Shown here: piece by piece, positions 1 through 9,454 of the stretch
Layout: the number at the start of each line of letters is the position of its first letter
Position numbering within the stretch: position 1 is the first letter of the stretch
From: Phytophthora quininea
Taxonomy: Eukaryota > Oomycota > Peronosporomycetes > Peronosporales > Peronosporaceae
Direction: 5' to 3'
DNA length: 26,992 nucleotides
Assembly (NCBI GenBank): GCA_011947345.1
Contig: JAAVTG010000903.1
Span: 1 to 26,992, forward strand
Translations under genes and position numbers: made by a program
Notes under the pieces: generated by a model
The model's database searches: none
What the model was told of the DNA's origin: nothing
The model's input: the letters and a program-made list of their open reading frames with translations, nothing else

Positions 1-400
1 TCTCTGGTCAGAGCGGCAATATCACTGCGCAACGGAGTACGCTTGGGCAAGTGTAATTTGATGCCGCAAATGCTCTCAGTAATGTGCATCACAAATGCGA
101 TAAAGCCTCATCCTCAATCATCAACAAAGGCCGAACATGAGCACCAACCCACCGAGCTAAAGAGAATATATCTCCTTTTGCTGTTCATCACTGATTTCAC
201 GAAGTGGAGGTGGTTTGTCGATTGTTCCAGCCTCAGCAAGTCCTTGAGCAAGGTTTCGAGCATGATTTTTATTTGTGGTCTTCTCGGGCTTGCCGTAGTT
301 CTTGAGCTCCACTGGGTGGTACTTGCGCATGTGTTTTCGGCGCCATTATTCTGCCTTTGAAAGCGCACCGCCCGCTTGCATTTAGTACTGTAAGGATAAG
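1..400 (-). pseudogene. Decayed hAT-like transposase, 5' part, truncated by window edge
   Basis: Read on the minus strand, this stretch gives pieces of an N-terminal hAT-type transposase in shifting frames. A zinc-finger-like BED end (HMRKYHPVELKNYG) lies near 300-335. Further downstream comes ARWVGAHVRPLLMIEDEAL, near 105-165, then FVMHITESICGIKLHLP, near 30-95. The R-P-L-x-x-I-E-D-E-A-(x)-F-V pattern is characteristic of the region after the BED finger in hAT transposases. At least two frameshifts separate these blocks, so no single open frame covers them. The catalytic domain would lie beyond the left edge. The fragment differs in sequence from the transposase at 4083-6631 and so is a different element. 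I see no terminal repeat here. Assignment rests on motif recognition alone. Confidence 0.6.
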
Positions 401-630
401 CAGCATGCTCGTTATTGACTCGGTTCATCTCCACTTGCCAGAACTCTTGCTTGGCAACAAGAGCATTACACTGCCAATATTCGGGCTTCGAATTCGGTCC
501 ATAGGGAACTATTTGTACGGAGGGTTCGGCATCACCGTTCCGTACACCGGATTTTGCCACACGGGAGCCTTGAGCGCTGTTGCAGCTTCATTCGACGCCT
601 GTCGGAGTGAACTTGAGGCTGTGTGTTCAT

Positions 631-1122
631 CTACACATTAAAGATCTCCTTCCAATATTGACTGAGCTCGGACAGGGTTGAACACCAGCTCCACGAATCT
701 TTGCTGTGCCAGTGACGTCTCTGCAGACTTTGCGCTTTTTTGGGTCGTGTCTCTGTAGTATCGAAAGCGAGTGGCCTGAATGCTGGTTTTGGGCAACTGC
801 CTTCGTCCCCCAGCAGTGACGCTTGTATGATGTCGAACAAGTCGTCTTGCAGCGTCGTCTGCAGACATTGCTGGCCACCGGCCCGACAACTACACCAAAG
901 AAAAGTAGCAGGATCGGCATTAATTTTATTAATCACTTCTAAAGTTTTTGTCACTGTTGACCACTCAACACCCAAACGATCATAGACTGCAGCATCTTGG
1001 CTGTGATAAATAGTAGCGTCGCTAACCGCTTCTGTCGGTTCTAATCTAAGTCTCGTCGTTTGTCGGAGGAAAGTATCGCCATTGCATCTGCTGGTGCTGT
1101 TCCCCGTCGTATTGTGGAGCAC
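631..1122 (-). other. Unassigned open frame of 163 codons
   Basis: The minus strand is open for 163 codons and overlaps the last codons of the RWP-RK reading frame (stop at 1046). The central part (for example AVYDRLGVEWSTVTKTLEVI) has an ordinary amino-acid mixture rather than low-complexity sequence, so it could be coding. I recognise no domain. It could be a frame-shifted continuation of the RWP-RK gene's 3' end, a decayed transposon piece (a transposase remnant lies just to the left) or chance. The frame breaks near 890, where a second minus frame takes over. Confidence 0.25.
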
Positions 1123-2447
1123 CAGGTGCCGTCCTGGATCTCGCTTCTTGCGTGGAAGCTGCTCGACTGGGACTCGAGTAGCTCTGATGTTGGAGAATGG
1201 ATGCGATGGAGGGCAGTGTTTGTTGGTGGGTCACAATCGTAGGGAAGGACGGCGCTTGCTGCGATGACCCATGCACCTGGGGCTGCAACGCTCTCCACGT
1301 CGCCGCGTCCGCGGTTGGACCTGCATACCTCCCTGACGGCGCTGCGTTGTGGGCTCCAGCACCGGGTGCAATGCTGGGTCGGACCGACCACGACGGAGCT
1401 TCCCGCGCTTCTTTCTCTTCGTCATCGTGGTCAAATCCTGGTCGGTGCGGTGACGCATCAGTCCGCTGCTCGGTTTCGGTGGCGACTTCTTCGTCCAACA
1501 ACTGCAAGAACTCGTCGGTAGGTTCGTTTCCGGTGAGCAAGTACGCTTCTAGCTCTAGCTTCTCTAGCTGCTCGGCATAGGCGCGCTTCTGCTCGCCGTC
1601 GAAGTAATTAACCTGCTTGGCCATGGACGCAATGCTCTTGCGGAGACCGCAGATTTTGCGGTATGGCCAGTTGCGGATCCCGTTCTTGCGGCAGATCTTC
1701 TTGAGCAGCGTCGTGCACACGCCGAAGCTGTCTGCTGCAGCGGCCGTTCAAAGTGTGGTTGCAGCATGCCGAAGTTGATGTTTTGTGTAGCGTTGGCGAT
1801 CGGCCGAACAGGGAGTGATGGCAGACTCCGTCGACGTGGGTGAACTGCGACGACGTCGAGCATTTTCAGTTGGCGATCGTGCACCGCCACCGGCCATCGA
1901 CGGCGACCACCTCGTCGTCGTGGTCGTCCGCCGAGTTGACAGTCGGATTTGCGGTGGGGAGTTGTCGTTGTCGGTGTCGGTGTCGGTGCTTTCTGCTCTT
2001 GCTCACGACAGAGATGACTTTCAGGTGAAACCACCGCGGTCTCGGGAGGTCAGGGCGGCGAATCTCGTCACTGGTGGATGCAGCTTGGTCTTGAGGAGTG
2101 GTGTCCTGCTCCGATACCTTGACTTCCTCCTGACGGTGAATCACTTCGCCCGATGCTCGACGTTTTCCTGTGTGTCGCTTATCTTCCGATTCAAACACAT
2201 TAGCTGGAGAAAATGATGTCATGTGGTGGCTGTGGGTAGCGGTAGCTAGCGACGGGATTGCAACTGAAGTTTGGTGGTGGTTCAGCGATGGAGTTGACAC
2301 CGGAGCAGGGTCCGAAGCAGATGATCCACGACCCTGACCACTGGAGGCGCGGGCTTCATGGCTGGTTAACGGAGACGCTGGCGGATTGTCAGACCTCCGG
2401 CGTCTCCGTCGACGCGGGTCTTGTTCGCGCTCGTTCTTGGACTCCAT
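1046..2447 (-). CDS. RWP-RK domain transcription factor, frame-disrupted
   Basis: This encodes a putative nuclear transcription factor of the RWP-RK family, a DNA-binding family found in plants, algae, amoebae and oomycetes. The start is the ATG at 2447, leading into an Arg/Ser-rich low-complexity N-terminus (2447-1866). The RWP-RK domain lies at about 1650-1790 and is split between two frames. One frame carries NINFGMLQPHFERPL, and the next carries ADSFGVCTTLLKKICRKNG followed by IRNWPYRK. Joining them needs one base (modulo 3) around 1734-1743. A second frame change lies somewhere between 1866 and 2034, near a CCGACA-type simple repeat. After the domain comes a probable coiled coil (YFDGEQKRAYAEQLEKLELE), then a Gln/Ser/Pro-rich tail ending at 1046. 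Unusually, the signature has Asn directly before Trp where the family name implies Arg. Either the gene is a pseudogene or the frame breaks are sequence errors. Confidence 0.72.
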
Positions 2448-3896
2448 CGGCCGTTGTCAAAATATTCAATCTCTTGCTGTGCTCTCTAGCCCCCGGCAGC
2501 GGACTGCGGTTAACGTGGCGTTCGCGGTGCTCGTCCAGACAAGCTTTGCTTGGTGTGGGTGTGGAGAAACGCTCGGATCTGGTGAAGCGATGGTGGAGCA
2601 CTCGATTTGACTTCCGGCGATGTCTTGGCAGCGCTGGCAGCGTCAGGGCCGTGTCGACTCGACAGGCGGTTATATCTACCTGGGATAGATGTCGAAATGA
2701 GTTCTTCCGGAGGAGGAAGGAGAACGCGCGCTACGCTACACTTGCCGTGAGTGGGATTCGTCGTGTCCGCTTGTCGCTGCCTTAGCGTCGGCTTGTTGTC
2801 CGAGTGCGTGCTCGACCGCGTTTCCCAGTGTCCCACAAGCGTTTGGCAGTGCAAGTGCAGCCTTCCACTTCCACTTGCTCGCGCGTCGAGACGTCGAGGC
2901 GGCGACTCCTTCGCTGTCCGCGGTCGGTTTGAGGAATGCAAATTGCGGCTGCAAGCGCAGAGGGTGGAGCCGAACGAGACCTTTACCACCACGCTAATCT
3001 GCAGCCTGCAGCCTCGAAAGCAGAGGAACTGCGAGGAAGGGCAGGACTGGACGCATCTTTGAGGTCCACCCCGAGCTTGCATCACGACGCCGGCGCAGGC
3101 CTCTTCTTTGTCGGGCGTCGGAAATTGCACCCCGGAGCGGAGTCGTGAGGCGGCAGCATCTGACGGAGATGGCAGGCCGCACTCGAAAGGAATTTCAATG
3201 TCGTCTCGGTGTCGGGACACTTGGCCGAACCGAAGAGACACTCAAGTGTCGAGACGTCTTTTGCTTGTCAAACATTGCACTGAAAGCAGCTTCGGTCGAG
3301 CAGCGCAATGATATGCTTGCTCTCCGTTCTGCGAACTGCAGACCAGGATGAGAGATGGCGCTTTGCGGCCGGAAGTGGCGGCCGGAAGTATGAGTGTTCA
3401 CCGGCAAAGACCGGCGCAGCCAGTACAGGTTGGGCCTTGGCAAGACGGACGAAGCAGTGCTGCTTTTTCGCGGCGATGCACGTTGAAGTGTTTATAGAGA
3501 GGGGTGGGTACAGCGAGGGACATCTCGTTTTGACGTGGCGCTTATGAGTAGCGCGATGCAAACGAACGCGCGGGTTAGTCACGGCAGCTTGGTACAGTCA
3601 GCGTTTTGCAAACCTTGCTGGTATCGCTTGCTGGCATCGCCGACGGACGGCCTCGACACCTTTGCCGGGCATCCCACATTTGAACCTTGTGCACTGCTTC
3701 GGCGTGGAGACCTTCCGAGCATGGAGCTCTGCTGCCGCTCCACTCGTCAAAAGCGACACCACTTTTGGGCTGAGGAGGGCGGTGCACAATGCGACGCTGG
3801 CAAATCCAGCTTAGCGGCTCACGATTTGGCCTTCACGAGCCTCGTGAACAAGCCCGCGACTTGCAGTGCGACATCTTTGCGAGTGCAATGGAATGA
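2448..3896. other. Intergenic stretch, nothing recognised
   Basis: The region lies between the RWP-RK start codon and the hAT transposon. It is moderately GC-rich and contains a 243-codon minus-strand frame at 2510-3241. That frame is rich in Ser, Arg and Pro, has no domain I recognise and is interleaved with open frames on the plus strand. This is the pattern expected of GC-rich non-coding DNA. The part next to 2447 probably carries the 5' untranslated region and promoter of the RWP-RK gene. I see no RNA gene or clear repeat here. Confidence 0.4.
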
Positions 3897-3922
3897 CAGG
3901 CATGCTCAAACGGGGCATTTTG
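3897..3922 (+). repeat. Left terminal inverted repeat of hAT element
   Basis: This 26-bp sequence, CAGGCATGCTC-AAA-CGGGGCATTTTG, pairs with the reverse complement of 6863-6888, with two mismatches in the three central bases. It is AT-rich just inside, and a second copy of the GGGGCATT core occurs at about 3974-3981. Confidence 0.85.
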
Positions 3923-4082
3923 AAAGTCGATGGGATTTGATGTAAAATGGGCAGACTTGGGAAACTTCAAAGGGGCATTGCACAGGAAATGTATAGAATT
4001 GCCAGAAACCCTAAAAGGACACAGGCTTACGCATGGAAATGTAAGAGAGGTTAGCCTACGCACGCTCTGGTGGATCAGAAAC

Positions 4083-6631
4083 TTAATGTTGTGCTATAGC
4101 TTTCTTGCTTGACTCCAATCTGTCCGCCAGCTCCATGACTTCGAAGTATTGACGCGCTTGCAGTTCTCCTTCAACAGCGTATGTGCTCAGTCGTCCTCGC
4201 TGTGGACCAGCTACTCGGTTTAGCGTACTGAAATCCCCTTCCACAGTATGAGTTCCTGGAGCAATACTTGCGAGGCCAACAGCAAATTCGGTGAGCGCTC
4301 CAAATTCACCACAAGGGTCGACTTTAGCCCACGCGTCTTCAAGCGACAGATCACCTTGATCCTTCACCTTTCTGCAAACATCACTCTTTAGCTTGTATTC
4401 GTGGATCAGGTTCTTGCGCTGGCTCCAGATCTCCTCGGTCGCCGATTCACCTAGGTGCTCTCGCAATTTTGCTGAATGAGCGATCAGCAGACGACGGAAC
4501 GCTCCATCCGTACACTTCACAATGTCAATCGGTCTCGTTGGAGGCGCATCGCGGTCTCTGCTGCAATATCGAGCTTGATATCGGCAATTCCGTCGATCAT
4601 CACGGTCAGAGCTGTAGTAACAGCTTCCACCAAGCCTTGCTGACTCGTTGATTGCTGGGATTCAGTCGGTTCATCTACTTCATTGAGTTGTGGCATGTCT
4701 TCGTCCTCGTGGGAACTCGGGGTATCTTCGTCTACCATGTCCGCCAGATGCGCTAAAACTTCCAAAGCCTCTTCGCCGTCTTGATGCTTGTGGATGTTTG
4801 GTTGGTCCAGAGCCATGCCAGCGATACCCACTTCAGCTCCTTGACGACATGTATGAGCATTATGTTGTCCCGCAATCTTGTCGAATAGGTCTTTAGAGTG
4901 AAGGCAGCACCACTGCAAGTGATCAGAGACCTTTGCTGAATCGACAGTCGGCGCACCTTCGTCATTCGAATCGCTTTCAAATTTCAACGCCAGCGATAAG
5001 TGGAGTTCGTCCAGAGCAGCGTATTGTTCGCGCATAGTAACCGTCTTATACTGCAGCTTGCGAAAGCAGGCGCGGATCTTCTCGCTCAACTTGCAGACCA
5101 CAAATAAGCATAACCACCATGCGTCACTCGATTTCGTGTAAGCCTTTTCGTCTTGGACAATCCCAAGACGAACGTAGTTCTTCAGCAGAAAGTGGCATGC
5201 ATCGTGGATCGACTCCCAACGTGTCGGCGAGTATGTAGGACACAGACCCACCGTTAATCTCACGCTCTCATGTTTTCGAGTAAATGAGATTTCAGAACCG
5301 AGCCTGGAGCGGAAATTGACGTTGCGGTCAAGGACCCGAAGGAACTCGTTAACAACCAGGTTGAGCTGGTGACTTCCACACCAGTTGATGACTACGGATG
5401 TGTTACCAACAAGCTGAGCTGCATTTCGAAGTCTGGTTGAAAATCCCCGGTGGCGGCCTAACATGTTGGCCGCACCATCGCTCGATACACCAAGTAGATT
5501 TGGCATCAAATTTTTGCCTCCGATATCTTCTAGCAGCCCAAGTACTAGTTGAGCAAAATTGGCGCCAGTATGACCGAGTTGCCCCAGCGGAACGGCGAGC
5601 AGATGGACGTTGTGGACGCCCCCAAAAGTCCAAATGAAACTCTAACATCCAGGTAGCCTTCACGTCGGTGAGTTGCTGCATCGACCAGGATCGAGAAACC
5701 CCAGGTGTTGTTGAGAAGGAACCGAATCGCTGTCAAATTCAGAGCCACCACGAAGCGGACTTGTCGGCCGATGACATTGCGGTCTGGAGATCCGAGTTTC
5801 ATGTTGCCCAAAACCGTGCCAAACTCGAAAAACATCTTTTCGGTAGCGCGAAAACTCACACCTGCCCTGATACAGCGCAGCACAGTTTCGAATTGTTCGC
5901 GGTTGCTAATGAACAGAACACAAACGTCCCTCGTTGTCTCCACAAAGTCTCTCGCCATCGTCACCTCTCCGATGGTTGCATCCACTTGAACCAAACCAAC
6001 TCCTCCATCATCGCTGTTGCAGAAGAAACGGCGAATGATGCTGACAATCCAGGAGGAACCTCAAAGTCGAAGGCAGGTAAAGCTGGTAGAAAATGTTCTA
6101 TCATCTTTGGGAGAAAGAACTGCACACGTGCGCTTACGTCTTGAAGGGCTTGGAAGGCTTCCCATTTACGAGGATGTTGACTCTCCATATGCGCTGTGAT
6201 GTGGTCTCGCCGAAACGATGTAAAGATCTGAGCTTTCGATTTCTTTTTCCGCTGCTTCTTGTTCAGAAGTGACCCAAAAGCCGAAGACTTCGATTTGTCC
6301 TCATCTTCACGCCCAAATGCAGTACAAAACTGGCAGATGGCCTCAATAACTTCAAAATCTTTGTAGCTGAAGGGCGTATCCCCAGTTCGTTGACATACTT
6401 CGGCAACCAGTGTTGCCGTGGCGCTTTCTTTTTCTCGATCGTGCATCGCAACACCTCGTTGACGCTACGCCGAGTGGAAGAAACACGGTTCTGCTTGGAC
6501 TTGTAGGGACGTTTCCCTTTGGGGGTGAGTGGCGCGCCATCCGAGGCAGCGTAACGACTCCTTCTCGATTCTGGATGCACGGTAAAACGGATAATGAACG
6601 TTGACAATGGACAACAGGACGAATGTGGCAT
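4083..6631 (-). pseudogene. hAT transposase, broken by several frameshifts
   Basis: This is the transposase of the surrounding element, which would cut and paste the transposon. The likely start is the ATG at 6631. The reading passes through five frame segments. First comes a Lys/Arg-rich N-terminus (6631-6430). Next is a C-x2-C...H-x4-H BED-type zinc finger (CQFC near 6340, HITAHMESQH near 6190). The next segment contains WGFSILVDAATH and the continuation HNVHLLAVPLGQLGHTG. The fourth holds SSDGAANMLGRH, the CxxH-containing INWCGSHQLNLVV and YSPTRWESI. The last is the dimerisation-like C-terminus (FSTLNRVAGPQRGRLSTY). Breaks lie near 6430, 5970, 4530 and at the adjacent CCCCC/AAAA runs at 5619-5627. 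As written it cannot give a full protein. If the breaks are sequencing errors, the element could be autonomous. Confidence 0.85.
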
Positions 6632-6662
6632 GCTACAGACAACAATGATTCATGTTAGTAGT

Positions 6663-6760
6663 TCATACTAATGGCGTTAGCTACGTTGGAAGTAGCTCAT
6701 ACTAATGGCGTTAGCTACGTTGGAAGTGGCTCATACTAATGGCGTTAGCTATCTGGAAGT
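6663..6760 (+). repeat. 34-bp tandem repeat, three copies, inside hAT 5' end
   Basis: Three copies start at 6663, 6697 and 6731 with an exact 34-bp period. Each begins TCATACTAATGGCGTTAGCT, and the third diverges at its end. Across the copy junctions AGCTAC and GTAGCT form a short inverted repeat around GTTGGAA. The array sits between the transposase start (6631) and the terminal repeat, where subterminal transposase-binding repeats usually occur in hAT elements. That role is inference. Confidence 0.85.
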
Positions 6761-6862
6761 AACAGCAATTGTAGCCTGGAGAGCTCCTTCAACAGCCTTG
6801 AATCCGAGCGGCAAAATGGGCACTCCTGGAGAGTTTCAAAAGGGTTTTTGGCTTTTTATGTG

Positions 6863-6888
6863 CAAAATGCCCCGATAGAGCATGCCTG
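6863..6888 (-). repeat. Right terminal inverted repeat of hAT element
   Basis: Read on the minus strand, this begins CAGGCATGCTC and continues TAT then CGGGGCATTTTG, matching the left end at 24 of 26 bases. The flank just outside (GGAATAGA) resembles the left flank TGGAATGA. Confidence 0.85.
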
Positions 6889-7077
6889 GGAATAGAGCAG
6901 CTCGAGGACTTACGTGTAGCCGCTTCAACATGGCAACGTTCAAATTTCGTCGCGTTCGAGTGTCTTGTTCTCATCTGCTAAGAAGCAGTGCCCCCTGCTC
7001 TCTACGGAGCGTGCATACGACGCGCGGAGGAGACACTCAGGCCGGCGTAAGTAACGAATAAGTCGGCTAGCTAGAAG

Positions 7078-7515
7078 TTACGACGACGCGTCCCGCTTGA
7101 ACTGGGTCGAGGGATCCAAACTGCACGTTGGACAGCACCAACCTTGCCATTCCATCCCAGCTTTTCTCTCTCCGTCGTCTACCATATCCCCCGATTTCCT
7201 ACGAAAAATTGCCCCGGATGACTGATGTGGATAGCCTGCACTGCTGCCGATTCGTCTGTCAGCTTGGTGTTCATGCCAGATAAACTTTGCGACTCTCGCA
7301 ATCACCAGAAGATGAGCAAATAATTGGTTTCCCAGACGCTGGTACAGTACATGTATTTCCTCAGCGCTCTGAAGTATTTCGTGCTTTAGCCGACCTTGCA
7401 ATCTATCTAATCGGTCCACTTCAGCTCGACTGGGACCTCCCGTACTCGGTGATCCGACACCACTCGACACCAAAGAACGCCGAGGCGTCGAACTCGGGGT
7501 CCTCGATGTCCACAT
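7078..7515 (-). other. Open frame, possible continuation of the upstream hypothetical gene
   Basis: The minus-strand frame covers 145 codons and ends at 7078. The section at about 7440-7290 looks helical and protein-like (LKHEILQSAEEIHVLYQRLG). The final part includes a CCPTC motif but nothing I can name. It overlaps the end of the 7421-8107 frame by about 95 bases in another phase. That fits either a frameshifted continuation of that gene or a chance open frame. Confidence 0.25.
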
Positions 7516-8107
7516 CGTCCAGATTGAGTCCGCGGTACTTGAGCGCCCTCCGAGCCACCTGCGCGCTGGTGGTCAGCGCTTCGGGATCTTTTTGAGCGAC
7601 GTCGAGCAGTCGCAGGACGTTCTCGCAGACTCGAGCTTTATCTTCCTCATTTTCGTAGAGAAGTCGCACTCGGGTGGGTGACGCTACCCGAGACCGCGTA
7701 TTGGAGTGGTTTGGAGGCTGCTTGGGATCGCTTCTATTGCTTTCCGCTTGGTTTTTGGCTGCGTGGGATTGCTTGGTTCGACTTGTCCAGCGGAATGTGA
7801 GCGTGCGATCCGCGTCGACTGGAGTCGGCTGCACCATCAGCTCTGTTGGAGTGTGTTGCGCGGTCGCCAACAAAACGTAGAATGACACCGACGTGTTCGT
7901 CTGCATTGACCTTGCAACCACCTCTGAGAAGGAGCTCTTGGCTGCCGCTTCGGATGCGAACGATTCAAACGAGGCAGCGGAAGTCCCTGGCGTGCCACGC
8001 GAGACCCGTTGCCACGATTGGCCGAGGACAACACTCTGGAAGGTAACGCATTGAACCGTGTGGGGGTGGACCGAAGCAGCGCTTGACTCGAAGACTGGAA
8101 ACAACAA
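7421..8107 (-). CDS. Hypothetical protein
   Basis: A 228-codon minus-strand frame ends at 7421. The C-terminal half has a confident protein-like composition, including VCENVLRLLDVAQKDPEAL, a basic stretch (VARRALKYRGLN), an acidic segment (LDDVDIEDPEFDA) and FFGVEWCRITEY. The N-terminal half is Ser/Ala/Thr-rich. I recognise no family. No ATG begins the frame. A TAG followed by an AG-like acceptor lies just upstream near 8120, and an ATG in another frame lies at 8177, so a small first exon is possible but unproven. A second open minus frame (7515 to 7078) overlaps the 3' end and contains RLKHEILQSAEEIHVLYQRL, which looks helical. It could be the true C-terminus after a frameshift near 7450. 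Confidence 0.45.
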   Translation of the reverse strand: MLFPVFESSAASVHPHTVQCVTFQSVVLGQSWQRVSRGTPGTSAASFESFASEAAAKSSFSEVVARSMQTNTSVSFYVLLATAQHTPTELMVQPTPVDADRTLTFRWTSRTKQSHAAKNQAESNRSDPKQPPNHSNTRSRVASPTRVRLLYENEEDKARVCENVLRLLDVAQKDPEALTTSAQVARRALKYRGLNLDDVDIEDPEFDASAFFGVEWCRITEYGRSQSS

Positions 8108-8377
8108 TGAGACTTCGACCTAAGGACAAACACGAATACTTATCTTCCGCACCCTCAATACTACTTCGGGGCCGCATCGTGTGAATATCGTCGAGAAGAG
8201 CTCGAAGGTGAGGCGGGGTAACAAATTTCTAAGGCGTCGGCATGGGACATCGTCGGCGCGAGCGGTTTCCGTCGTAGCAACTGCAAGCTGAAAGTCCCTG
8301 AGCTCGGTTCGCAGGGTCTAACGCATTGTACATGTGATAATCGCGACGCTTGGGCTAGATCCTTTATCAGGGCTACG

Positions 8378-9197
8378 ATGGCGCTCTTTCACGTTGCTTT
8401 TGTCTTGGTCGCGGTCGCTCTGATCCCGCAGGGAGAGGCCTGCCCGGACGCGTGCAAATGCATCGGCCACGCGCGAGTGTCCGTCTTCTGCGACTTCCGC
8501 GGACTAGAGGTGCGCTCGGCTTACTTGCAAGTTAATACCGTTTCGAACTTCGACAGGATATCTTTTGCTCTGCTGCAGGAGGTGCCGATCAATATCCCCG
8601 TCACGACGACGCATCTGTACGTGCCACCAGCCAACACACCTTTCGGTTTCTAACGTCAAACAACAAGGACGTTCTCGCTAACAATTTTTTTCTTTCGCTT
8701 GCTTTTGAAATAGGAATCTATCGGGGAATAAATTCACCAAAGTCGTGCCCGAGATGTTCCTCGGCTACGTGAACGATAGTGACGGCAAGTTCACCACACA
8801 AACAGCTCCTCTCACGATGCTTAAAGTTTTGTGAGAAGAATTTCGTGTCCCCGGGAAGAAATATTGATTGGTATTTCCTCACTGGATATTGTGTGGTTGT
8901 CATTCTAGCCAGCTTGATCTGAATCCCGTCACGGTCGTCAACGAGCACGCATTCGTAACCACGCCATCGCTTCAACTCATGTTCGCGCTGCACTTACAAT
9001 TTCTTCTTTGCTTGTCAATACAAACAAACGTAACTATTTATTTTTAATTATGCAGATATTTGCCGTTTAATATCAAGATCCAGCGCCAAGCTTTCGCCGA
9101 GATGAAGACGGACAAGACCTCGTTCGACGGCTACGATCGCGTCGACAGCAACTACCTCGAAGACCCTCATTTCGTCGGTTTCTCGAAATCAGCATAA
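8378..9197 (+). CDS. Small secreted leucine-rich-repeat protein (five exons)
   Basis: The inferred exons are 8378-8509, 8579-8616, 8714-8830, 8909-8980 and 9056-9197. All four introns (69, 97, 78 and 75 bp) have GT and AG ends and keep phase, giving about 166 residues. Residues 1-21 form a signal peptide (hydrophobic VAFVLVAVALIP, cut near EA-C). A Cys-rich N-terminal LRR cap follows, with C22, C26, C28 and C38. LRR segments come next: THLNLSGNKFTKVVPEMF, KVFQLDLNPVTVVNEHAF and IYLPFNIKIQRQAFAEM. The product is probably an extracellular or periplasmic recognition or binding protein. Exon choice was decided by LRR spacing: removing intron 1 joins GLE to EVPINIP, and removing intron 3 restores the LxLxxN pattern. 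It lacks a kinase or transmembrane anchor and is short for the family. The reading frame is intact. Confidence 0.8.
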
Positions 9198-9287
9198 GTT
9201 TATCGAAACCAAGAACACATTTCACCAGCACGCGTAGCTATATTTCGTTCATACTCGTCTTACTGTAGTTAGTGCTCTTCCTAAGTA

Positions 9288-9306
9288 CTTCTTCTTCTTC
9301 TTCTTC
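9288..9306 (+). repeat. CTT microsatellite
   Basis: About six CTT units, followed by a short poly-A. It lies in the probable 3' untranslated region or flank of the LRR gene. Confidence 0.7.
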
Positions 9307-9380
9307 AAAAAAAAACAATAAAATATCGTCGCCTTTTATACCGAACTACTGCTACGATTCTCCTCCGCATTTCATACTCC

Positions 9381-9398
9381 ATCATCATCATCATCATC
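9381..9398 (+). repeat. ATC microsatellite
   Basis: Six ATC units in the gap between the LRR gene and the convergent gene that ends at 9455. Confidence 0.75.
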
Positions 9399-9454
9399 TT
9401 CCAAGCAAAAAAAAGATTGCCTTCCGTCGCCAATCTCCTCGTCCTTTTCCCTCT

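Larger units (their letters stand above)
3897..6888 (-). mobile_element. hAT-superfamily DNA transposon, about 3.0 kb, with both ends present
   Basis: Both ends carry a 26-bp terminal inverted repeat beginning CAGGCATGCTC and continuing, after three variable bases, CGGGGCATTTTG. The two copies match at 24 of 26 positions. Starting with CAG-G is typical of hAT elements. The 8 bases outside the left end are TGGAATGA and outside the right end GGAATAGA. These align as an 8-bp target duplication with one base gained or lost. Between the ends, on the minus strand, is a hAT transposase broken into several frames (4083-6631), plus a 34-bp tandem array next to the transposase start. The preserved ends suggest a fairly recent insertion. 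Confidence 0.85.

Noticed and set aside
2510..3241. 243-codon minus-strand open frame
   Set aside because: It has low-complexity Ser/Arg/Pro composition, no motif, and overlapping open frames on the plus strand. GC-rich non-coding DNA explains it.
6663..6760. Possible CRISPR-like array
   Set aside because: The copies are directly adjacent, with no unique spacers, and lie inside a eukaryotic transposon.
8771..8908. Alternative longer intron in the LRR gene, using the GTGAAC donor at 8771
   Set aside because: Joining it to the acceptor at 8908 gives an in-frame stop almost at once. The donor at 8831 keeps the frame and restores an LRR.
9288..9398. Microsatellites as a regulatory element
   Set aside because: Simple CTT and ATC runs in a 3' flank need no special function.
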